A DNA stretch of 64,000 nucleotides from Plutella xylostella (lineage: Eukaryota > Arthropoda > Insecta > Lepidoptera > Plutellidae). Positions 1 to 8,249 of the stretch are shown piece by piece (positions within the stretch are counted from its first letter, which is position 1; the number at the start of each line of letters is the position of its first letter). The stretch covers positions 6,031,501 through 6,095,500 of the forward strand of contig NC_064011.1 in the NCBI RefSeq assembly GCF_932276165.1, in the 5' to 3' direction. Under the pieces are notes generated by a model. That model was not told the origin of the DNA. It searched no databases and saw nothing but the letters and a program-made list of their open reading frames with translations. Position numbers and translations under genes: made by a program.

Positions 1-1255
1 AAATCTTGCTGAATAGGATGGCGAGTGCAGTGGACGCACACTTGAGAGAAGAGCAGGGTGGTTTCAGACCTGGTAGATCGTGCACAGACCAACTAAATCT
101 AATCCGAATGATCCTCGAACAATGCAACGAAATGCAATGTGAAGTCTTTACATTGTTTATCGACTTCGAGAAGGCATTCGACCGAGTGAAGTGGTCCAGC
201 ATATGGCGCACACTCAAAAAGAGAGGAATACCGGAGAAGATCATCGGACTCATCAAGTGTCTGTATGAAGGGTCCTCCTGTAGAGTGATGCACAAAGGCC
301 GTCTCACTGATCCCATCCCAGTGACTGCAGGTGTGAAACAAGGATGTCTACTGTCTCCACTTCTGTTCCTTATGGTCCTGGACGACGTTATGTGTAGAGT
401 GACCTGCAAATGCCGAAGGGGTTTACCATGGTCTCACGACAAAGACTTAGAAGACATCGACTTTGCCGATGACCTGTGCTTAGTCTCTACAAAACGTTCT
501 GACCTTCAGTCCAAGACAAACGACCTAGCCACGGAAGCTGCGAAAGAGGGCCTTCGCATCAATACAGGCAAAACCAAGGAGATGCGTCTTAACTCCCTTG
601 ATAACCAGCCGCTCCAAATTAATGGCGAAGATGTCGAACGGGTTGAGAAATTCACCTATCTCGGGGGCGTAGTGAACCCAATAGGAGGAACAGAGATGGA
701 CATCGAAACCCGTCTAAACAAAGCTAGAGGTGCTTTTGCCCAGTTAAAGCCGGTGTGGAGCTCTAACGTCATGACCCGGCGTACAAAAGTGAGGATTTTC
801 GAGTCTAACGTAAAGTCAATCTTGCTATACGGTTGCGAAACATGGTTCGTTCGGAAAGACTTATCCAGCAAGCTACAGGTATTTATCAACAAATGCCTAA
901 GGCGAATTTTGCGGATTTACTGGCCACGAACCATTTCGAACGCGGAACTGTGGAGGTTGACGAAGCAGAAACCCATCGAACAGGAAATCCTCACAAGAAA
1001 ATGGAGGTGGCTGGGTCATACCCTCAGAAGACCCGAAGAATTCCCGTCGAAGCAAGTGCTCAGCTGGCAGCCAACCGGAAAACGTAAACGGGGCCGCCCA
1101 AAAACAACCTGGCGACGTTCTGTGGAGAATGAGGCAAAAGTTGTGGGAATGAAGTGGGAGGATCTCGCAGCCGCTGCCCAAGATCGAGCCAGATGGAGAA
1201 ATCTACTCAAGGCCCTTTGTCCCTGCTGAGGGACGTCAGGATGGATGTATGTATG
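1..1255 (+). mobile_element. RTE-like LINE, 3' portion
   Basis: This covers the RT frame and a short 3' tail (GATGGATGTATGTATGATG) as expected for an RTE-type element. The 5' end is outside the window, so full length and target duplication cannot be judged. Confidence 0.75.
6..1229 (+). CDS. RTE-like non-LTR retrotransposon reverse transcriptase, 5'-cut by window edge
   Basis: This 407-residue open frame is the C-terminal part of a LINE polyprotein; the N-terminal endonuclease part would lie left of the window. It would copy element RNA into DNA at a nicked target site. Visible RT landmarks are the FIDFEKAFDRV block near residue 51, GVKQGCLLSPLLF near 109, the catalytic FADDL near 153, and YLGGVV near 219. 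The tail has ILLYGCETW, RKWRWLGH and a final WEDLAAAAQDRARWR block, typical of RTE-like LINE ends in animals. The frame has no internal stop and ends at TGA, followed by a short ATGTATG-rich tail. It lies on the strand opposite to gene A0 and where the 3' exons of A0 would be expected. Clade assignment is by appearance only. Confidence 0.85.
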   Translation: MLNRMASAVDAHLREEQGGFRPGRSCTDQLNLIRMILEQCNEMQCEVFTLFIDFEKAFDRVKWSSIWRTLKKRGIPEKIIGLIKCLYEGSSCRVMHKGRLTDPIPVTAGVKQGCLLSPLLFLMVLDDVMCRVTCKCRRGLPWSHDKDLEDIDFADDLCLVSTKRSDLQSKTNDLATEAAKEGLRINTGKTKEMRLNSLDNQPLQINGEDVERVEKFTYLGGVVNPIGGTEMDIETRLNKARGAFAQLKPVWSSNVMTRRTKVRIFESNVKSILLYGCETWFVRKDLSSKLQVFINKCLRRILRIYWPRTISNAELWRLTKQKPIEQEILTRKWRWLGHTLRRPEEFPSKQVLSWQPTGKRKRGRPKTTWRRSVENEAKVVGMKWEDLAAAAQDRARWRNLLKALCPC

Positions 1256-1547
1256 ATGTAATCTATATCAATATATAATGCATTAGTAAGTAATGAGATA
1301 TGGATCAATTTAGTTCGCTCTCACCGGAACAGATAAGTTTGTCACACTATATGGGAGATGTGTGGAGGAATTTCGACTTTTCAAGTGGCCTCAAATTCTG
1401 GGTGCTTACTTTACTATCAAAATATATAACTAAGTACATAAAAACATTGTATTTTTGTCCAGAATTGTTTTATGCCAATGGAGACTAACAAAGGGAGATA
1501 GGCATAGCCAATCATCTGGTGCAAAGGAACCCTTACAGATTTACATA

Positions 1548-1640
1548 ATTCATCATCATCATCAGCCAATAATTGTCTACTGCTGGACAAAGGCCTCTCC
1601 CAAGGAGCACAACAACACTTCTTTAGCCATCTCCTCAGCC
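1548..1640 (-). repeat. Lepidopteran LINE 3' tail fragment
   Basis: The run of CATCATCATCATCAGCC followed by TGCTGGACAAAGGCCTC and CCCAAGGAGC is a very common lepidopteran repeat, read here as the complement of a LINE tail. A similar copy lies at 12824-13060. Confidence 0.6.
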
Positions 1641-1721
1641 TCAAATTCAATTTTTATGTATTTTTTATGTTTTTCCATTATATTTACCAAAATTCGACAT
1701 TATATTTATCAAAATTCTTAC

Positions 1722-2365
1722 CGGAAAAAGATGGATGCCTGAATGAGCATTTCCAGTGCCAAATGTTTCACCGCCGCACAACACAACTATCCTTTCCTCG
1801 GCCTCTGACAGCTCAATGACATCAACCTCCGGTCCACCACCAGTATTTCTTCTAGCAGCGGCACGTACAGCAGCTTTTTTTTTTACTGCACTTTTTTTGT
1901 CAGACCAATACTATAAAATAAAATATGGTACTGCTGTTAAAATATATCCAAGCAAATTATACATCAGACAGTATTCTCTTAGTCACACCACACCTATGTT
2001 ATTTTGAAAATCATTGTGTATGATAGCAAATTTAAACACATACATTTATAGGTAGATTATGAAGCACAGATAAACTTCTGTTTTACTTATTTTGAAAAGC
2101 GTTTTTCATAAGCTTGGCATCGTCAGGAATGTTAAGTGATTCTGACAAGTATAACAGACATTATGTACTAACTTTGGTCCACTGCTTCGGAGATTTATAA
2201 GTGCCACCCATACTGTTTAAAGTTAAGCTTAAATCATCCCACTGGCGTCTATTTTTCTCTCTGGCATGTTGGGTCTTCGCGATACCCTTGGCCAAGTGCG
2301 GCTGTCTCTCGAGGAAGTCTATCAAAGCATTTAGTTGAGCCGGAGAAGGATGCAACGAGCGTTCA
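1722..2365 (-). CDS. Gene A0: partial Myb/SANT-like array member, two internal exons
   Basis: Two exons are modelled on the minus strand: 2365-2173 and 1910-1722. The first carries a Myb/SANT-like (zeste-type) helix set (QLNALIDFLERQPHLAKG, then QWDDLSLTLNS, then KQWTK). The second starts YWSDKKSAVKKKAA, a basic linker matching the linker exons of C and E. The acceptor CTTTCAG before a phase-2 TGAACGC is in the same place and phase as in C and E. The donors are AAA|GTTAGT and CCG|GTAAGAA. A start-codon exon was not found. A candidate ATG at 2651 opens 43 codons to a GTAAGT donor, but in the wrong phase. Downstream exons should lie left of 1722, where a LINE sits, or beyond the window. Function is inferred: a DNA-binding nuclear protein. 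It may be a broken gene. Confidence 0.6.
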
Positions 2366-2727
2366 CTGAAAGAAAGAAAGAAAATTTGTTAATTTCAAAC
2401 ACACACAGAAACAACACATACATTTACAGGAAAAGCTTAAAAAATTGCAAGTGTAATTCGTTGTTTTTAGGACAAAAATACCTGTTTGTATTATGCACAA
2501 ATATGTTGAGTGGTAAACTTACCTCATATTCATTTTTCTTGGATATCAGGCGTAAAACACTGCAAAATGTAATGTAATTTAAACTCGCTGTTATTTTGAT
2601 AACAAACTTTTCACTGGCGGCGGTACTGGCGGTTCGATTTTTTTTTGGCATTTATAGGGTTGGGGTGTAATGAATGATGAATATCACAGAGTGCATTATA
2701 TTATGAATAAAAAGTAGTGAGTTCTTA

Positions 2728-2936
2728 AGGCGCCGACACATTAGCGGACGCGGCTTACGGACGCGGCTGTCAGCTTGACTGATAGTGTGCACGGTTTTTG
2801 GGACAGTTCTTCAGATCGCTCACGGACGTCTTTGTCGTTCATCTTTCAGACATCCGACAGCGATCTGGCACGAACTGTCCCAAAAGACCGTGCACACTAT
2901 CAGTCGCGGCTGACAGCCGATAATGTGTCAGCGCCT
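2728..2936. mobile_element. MITE, PIF/Harbinger-like
   Basis: Inverted ends AGGCGCCGACACATTA and TAATGTGTCAGCGCCT are flanked by TTA on both sides (2725-2727 and 2937-2939), matching the 3-bp TWA target duplication of PIF/Harbinger elements. A related copy is at 54082-54275. Confidence 0.75.
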
Positions 2937-2939
2937 TTA

Positions 2940-3600
2940 TATATTGAAGAAGTGCCTACAACTAATTTTGGTTACAGAAATAGTGTGATTTGTTTGGAAT
3001 CTCGCCTTTGTTTACCACTATGACAAATATAAATTAATACAGTAGGTATACAATACATGTTGTATAACGAAAGATGCCTCCTTTTTAATTAAGATTACAT
3101 AACCAATTAAACATGGGACCATGACGCTGTCCGTACGTCTGCCTGTCTGGCGGGTAAACTATAATACTACATGAATCTTAACTTTACTTTCTATTATTCC
3201 TTTCTCTACATGCTAAGCCTTATGTGCCTATTATCTTATTTCATTTTGGTTATTATTTTAATTAATTTTGTTTGTGACTATATTGTTTACTAACATAGGC
3301 TAAGCACATTGTTACTAACACATTGTATGGATTTGATAATCTGAAAATAAATTGATTTATTATTTATTATAAGCCATAACTCGACACTGGCACAAATGGT
3401 TGGCAAAACCGACCATTGCTACAAAATAAAGTTGAAGTAACCTACTCTGTGGTCTGGCGGGAATCCCGGGAATCGAACCCTGAATTTCAGCTAATCTTTC
3501 TATTTCCCTATTTCCTGTGTGGTTGTCTGGAAAAGATAGGGTGAAGCCAGATGAGCTTAATTTTGTATAAGATGGGTAAATAAATGGTAAATAACAAATA
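2940..3600. other. Intergenic, no gene seen
   Basis: AT-rich DNA between A0 and the 3' end of gene A. A tRNA B-box-like stretch (GGTTCGATTCCCGGGATTCC on the minus strand, about 3459-3480) hints at an old SINE remnant. Nothing else is supportable. Confidence 0.5.
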
Positions 3601-3624
3601 GGTGGCATTTTTAATACCATAAAT

Positions 3625-3630
3625 TTTATT
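3625..3630 (-). terminator. Poly(A) signal of gene A
   Basis: AATAAA on the minus strand, about 265 bp past the stop of gene A. It lies in a context (TGCCAAATAAAATTT) shared with the 3' ends of G1 and G3. Confidence 0.6.
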
Positions 3631-3894
3631 TGGCATTTGCATACTGTTCAATAACTAATGCTATGATATTGTTCCTTTATCACATAAACATTGGCACTCT
3701 TGATAGCCTTCTTGATGATGATCATCTTGCACTGAAATCAATTCTTCAGTAATCAATAAAATTACCAAACCATGCATACAGATGTTGATAAAAATCATGA
3801 TCTGTGTTTTACTGTGTCAAATTCCCATTAAACAAGGTTTAAACTTGTTTGAGGTAACAGAGTGAATCTTGTGCCAACAACCAGAGAGCCTGGA

Positions 3895-6800
3895 CTAGGC
3901 GGCGGCCGCCAGGTCCTTCAACAGCCTGTCCACTATCTGGTTCTGATACTTGATGCACCTCTTCCTGGGCAGCAGTTTCAGCAACGAGGCTACGTAGAGG
4001 CCGAACTGGTCGAGACTCTTGAATTCTTCATATGGCTTATGGTCTATACTCTTGAATCTGTCCAATGAGGAAACGTCGTGCTGTATTATGATTGGTTCGT
4101 TGTCTGCGGCGGGGTTCAGTTTGCGTTTCTTATTGGCTGGCGGGATTTGGTCCAATGGGTCGACCTTTATTAGTTTAATGCTTGGCGGTGACGGCGGAGC
4201 ATTCGGTATTTCGGCATCATCCTGTTGGCAAAATTGGTAAGTTAGAACGAAAGAGTAGAGCAGTTTTATACAGATTGAGCATAGTTACAATGAAATCTTT
4301 CCTCTATTAATTTATATCAGTACTAGGATAAGTTTTTCTTCAATGTAATGAGCGTAAACATGAATTTGTAGAATGACATACAGTTACAAATGAACATTTA
4401 TGGAACTCACATGGTCTCCTATGACAGTAACATCAGGGTGTTTTCTCTGCAGATGTTCCCTGAGTGTGGCCACAGACTTCCAAGTGAATGTTTCGTCGCA
4501 TATTGCACACGTCGCCTCGTCCAATGATATCTGTTAATAATGCATTTATTTATTTAATAGCTGTTCTCGCGAACTTCACTTCGCCTTAAAAAGTTTTCCT
4601 GTGGGAATTCCGCGATAAAAAGGGTCTCAGCTAACTCCATACCAAATTTCGGTAAAATCGGTTCAGCCGTTTTGACCTGAAGAAGCAACAAACATACTTA
4701 AATTTCTCCTTTATAATATTAGTAAGAAGTAGGATTATTTCTTTTGCTTTTGTACCTAAGTATGTGATTTTTGTTCGTATTAATTAATCTAAGGCAATAT
4801 AAGAAGTAGTCATACCCGATAGTGTTGGAGATAGTCGACGGCGGCGGCGGCGCACGCGTCGTCGTGGCGGCCCGAGATCTCGTCGCACGAACACTGCCAG
4901 TGAATGACGCCGATCTCGTCCTTTATTGCAGCTGGAAGTAAATAGATGGAGATTTTCTTGAGTGTGAAAAGTGTAATTATGTTTTTGTGTGAAAAATCAT
5001 TATTACACATTTCACACTCCCGTCTATGGGATAAAAATATTGTACTATCTAGCGACTTTGTTAGTTGTTGATAGCAAAGAAGAAGACTAATAAATAAAGG
5101 TTATGGTGATGATGGGACCGAAATATTATTTTGACTCACTAGGATCTTGAGTTTCAGTCTCATTTGCATGTTCCTGCACTTCGCTTGTATCCTGAAACAT
5201 GAAAAATATATTTTTCACATCACGCGTTTAAGTAATCTGATCTGATGGTGAAATTGTAGTAAGTACAGTGAAACTATAAAGTCCTGAAATTAAATGAGGG
5301 CACTGCTATCTTTCATGTAGCAACCCTATATAGCGAAACATAACTGACTTTGATACTTGAAATTTTGCCTGTGAACTTCCTTCCTATTTATGTATTTTAA
5401 AATCAAATTACCACCCACAAAAAAGCTCTTATATATATATACAAGCTAGAAGGTGTTAATATGAATTAATATGAAGGCTAATAGTGAAGCCAATAAATAT
5501 TTATTTAGATAACGTTATTACAATTGTATAAAAAAACTGGATGAAGGGCACACATAGTAAAGACATCAATTTTTCTTTTTGGACGGCCAGTTCTGTTTCT
5601 TCCAGGAGTTAGCGTCAATTCACACGTACCACAACCACACCACGTCGCAGCGACATAATGTGGTCAAGCTGTGGTTACGTGTGAATTGTGTGACAGCGGC
5701 TTTTTGCAGTTGCGTTGTGGCAGCGACAAAATATCGATGTGGTTGCGTTGTCGCTGTCATTGCGATGTGGTAACCACGTCGTCGTGTGCAGTTTTATACG
5801 GAGAACAGGTTGACGCGGTGCCGCCGCCGCGTGGCGGCGTTGCCGTTGCGATGTGGTTGCGTTGTGGTTGCGATGTGGTTGCGATGTGGTCGTATTACAC
5901 AGGTGGTCGATAACAACGGCAAAATGTGGCACGTGTGAATTGGATTATTCATTGTCAATACAAAATATACGCCCGACCACAGCGCGTGGTTGTGGTGTGG
6001 TTGTGGCTGTGGTGTGGTTGTGGTACGTCTGAATTGACCCTTAGAAATATTCCATTTTTTGCCCTCTTTGGCATGCTGGTTTGGCCGATACAACTATAAA
6101 ATAAAATAAAAAAATCTTTTTGAGTTACACAATGCCCCCCAAATTCACACAATGTGAATTTGGTAAGTAAACAAAAAATATATCTTCAAGTATCAAAATG
6201 TTAAGGTTTGACTCAACTGAAACCAGATGAAACCTACAATCAGTGGTATGTAACAATGTTCGACTTGGGCTCTAAACCTAGGTTTATCAATAAATGAAGC
6301 GTTGGTACTAATAAAAAATGAGTTATTACAATTTGTACAATGTTACATACCCGTCATAGACGCTTTACGAGCGTAAACATCCTTCAAATTCGATAAAATG
6401 TGTCCAGCTTGATGTTCCGCTATACATTGTATAAAAACTCGATAAATACCTTCCCTAGCTTGACTACGAATATTTTTCTTCATTTTCCTAATTGCAATCA
6501 TGCGTAAATGGTTGCTTTTATCTTGATTATCCTTATAATTAATAAGAAAATTCAAATAACAGCCAACCAACAATTGCCATAAACAATTGTTATGACTTTT
6601 ATGTTTCTTTTCTAATGGTGCCAGGCTCATGAAAATTTTAGTTCCTCAAACATTAATTTCATGAATTAATAGTTTCACTGTATATTAGTATTGACTATAT
6701 TTTTTTTATTTTTTGCAATGTTTTACATTCTGCTCACACCTCCTTGCTTGAGCGGTTAAAAAAATATATTTATCCCTTACCGTCTCTTCACAGTCCTCTT

Positions 6801-7960
6801 CCTCCCCTTCCATCATACCCCTGACTCCCTCGGAGGTGACTCGCCCCCGCTCCTCTGCTGTGAGCGAAGTGAGTGTCAATATCTTCTGGAAGGCTGGGTC
6901 ATCTATAACTCGCTCCACTACAGAACCGTGAGACTGGATCAGTGTTATGCAGCATTGCATCACTAGTGATAGGTTGGGTGTCTGAAATAACAATTTTGTA
7001 ATGTAGGAATGTAGCCCAGCCAGTAAGATCAGCACATCTCTGGTGCAAAAGAACCCTTACATATTCACATAATTACAAAGCATTATGTCAACAATTAATT
7101 ATAGAATAAAGTTCTCAACCAACTTCCTCAATATTAACTTGTAGAAGCTCATTGTGGGTCAGGACCAACACTCGCTTCTCCAGGTCCGTCAGTGGTGCAA
7201 CATGCTTTGGACCGCCTTCTGGACAACAGGTAGCGCGCTGGATCCGTTTAGCCTTCTTCTTTGTGTTGTTTTTATAGTCACTCCACACCTTAACATGCAA
7301 AGTAAACAATCATTTGACAGTGTGTATTAAATTGTAAAATTATATTGTTAGATTTCAACTCCAACCAACTTGTTGATCTGTATTTACGACATGTAAATTA
7401 ATTTCATGTGTGTCTAAGTACAAATAAAGAATATTCTATCTAGGTTATCTATCTAAATGGATGTTGTACTTATCTGGAAATAAACGTTTAATAAAAATAT
7501 ATAAATACTTACCTTTTTCCACTTGTCCACTTTCTTGGGCATGCCGCTGCCGTCTGAGTTGAGGATGTCTGTGAGCTCTTCCCACTTGGTAGCAGCGGTG
7601 AACCGGCCGAGCGCGGTATTGCCAGGCGTGCTTAAGTCCCCATTCCTGTAAAAAGTATGTATAAGTATTATAATACATAGAATAGAATACTTACTCTTTA
7701 TTTTGCACCATTAAAGAAAACTTTAGAATAGGACAACTTTTAAATAAAATAGTACAAAAAGGCGGTTTTTAAGTTTAAAGCAATCTCTACCAGACAACCT
7801 TTGGATGGAAGCATAATAAATGGTGAGAAGGATAATTTACTCTTAAATTTTAATTTTAACCTAGAGTTTTCGTAAACATTGTTTTTAGTAGACAGATAGG
7901 TAAGTACCTTTCCATAAAATCTACAATTTGTGCGAATTGTGAGTGTGATGTGCGGGACAT
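3895..7960 (-). CDS. Gene A: Myb/SANT-BED-BESS family protein, eight exons, exon 3 damaged
   Basis: Minus-strand exons are 7960-7908, 7645-7513, 7288-about 7124, 6981-6781, 5191-5140, 4931-4816, 4530-4411 and 4221-3895, about 388 aa. Exons 1-2 give a Myb/SANT-like domain starting MSRTSHSQF. Exon 3 is a basic linker (VWSDYKNNTKKKAKRIQ). Exon 4 is the conserved helical block (QCCITLIQSHGSVVERVIDD). Exon 6 has HWQCSCDEISGRHDDAC. Exon 7 is a BED-like finger (C-x2-C-x14-H-x4-H). Exon 8 holds NKKRK and the BESS-like FGLYVASLLKLLPRKRC. It is presumably a nuclear DNA-binding protein. Oddity: the exon 3 donor used by G1 and G2 (GAG|GTTTGT) has become GAACTTTAT, and an in-frame TGA lies at 7117-7115. 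Only a weak upstream donor (GAA|GTTGGT) keeps phase, so the gene may be a recent pseudogene. It diverges from gene B across 289 bp. Confidence 0.75.
4558..4736 (-). mobile_element. Helitron-like non-autonomous element in gene A intron 6
   Basis: On the minus strand it begins near TCCTACTTCTTACTAATATT and ends near GAACAGCTA, with the usual AACTTTTTAAGGCGAAG block. G1 carries a related element in the same intron and orientation (46403-46742). Confidence 0.7.
5612..6040. mobile_element. MITE, PIF/Harbinger-like, with GTGGTTGC-rich interior
   Basis: Ends GCGTCAATTCACACGTACC and its near-complement GGTACGTCTGAATTGACCC are flanked by TTA (5609-5611, 6041-6043). The interior is built of repeated GTGGTTGCGATGTGG-like units, which explains several spurious open frames here. 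It lies in intron 4 of gene A. Confidence 0.75.
6343..6630 (-). CDS. Unrecognised 95-codon open frame inside gene A intron 4
   Basis: The frame starts MSLAPLEKKHKSHNNC and ends KASMTG just before a GG|GTATGT donor-like site. It is rich in Lys, His and Asn, with no signal peptide or recognisable motif. A possible second exon begins after TTTTATAG near 6092 and ends at a TAA that coincides with the TTA target duplication of the MITE at 5612-6040. Across that MITE another frame reads TPGRNRTGRPKRK, an AT-hook-like basic run, so a small nested gene may have been interrupted. I cannot assign a function. It could equally be a transposon remnant or chance. Confidence 0.3.
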   Translation of the reverse strand: MSLAPLEKKHKSHNNCLWQLLVGCYLNFLINYKDNQDKSNHLRMIAIRKMKKNIRSQAREGIYRVFIQCIAEHQAGHILSNLKDVYARKASMTGM

Positions 7961-8249
7961 TATTGTTTTAATTTATAAACAATGATATCTACTTGTAAAG
8001 TTGTAAACAAGTTGGGGTGCAACAAACCACAACAAACATTAAACTAAAGCATAGAGTAAGTAAAACACTACCCTAGGTAATCTGTTCTGTGACCAAGTGA
8101 CAAGCGCTAACCGCGTCTTCGCGTTTATCTTGTTTATAATATTATACTCTACTCTATGTTTATCACAGTTTATCACCTCTTATCGCTACCGCTTGGTATT
8201 ATTCCCAATTTCCTCTAAAACTAAATTAAACTCCTCATAATCTTCCACT
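7961..8249. promoter_or_regulatory. Shared divergent promoter region of genes A and B
   Basis: Only 289 bp separate the two start codons. GTGACAAGCGCT (8097-8108) and the CATAGAGTAAGTAAAACACTAC block (about 8050-8071) recur in reverse complement upstream of G2 (50151-50162 and about 50199-50220). This supports conserved promoter elements. No TATA box is obvious. Confidence 0.5.

Noticed and set aside
2523..2651. Start exon for gene A0 (MPKKNRTASTAAS)
   Set aside because: Its GAG|GTAAGT donor leaves phase 0, whereas the next exon needs phase 2. It also borders AT-rich, MITE-containing DNA. It may still be real if another donor is used.
5579..6152. Several overlapping frames rich in Cys/Val or His/Asn/Thr
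   Set aside because: They all translate the GTGGTTGC-type repeats of the MITE at 5612-6040.
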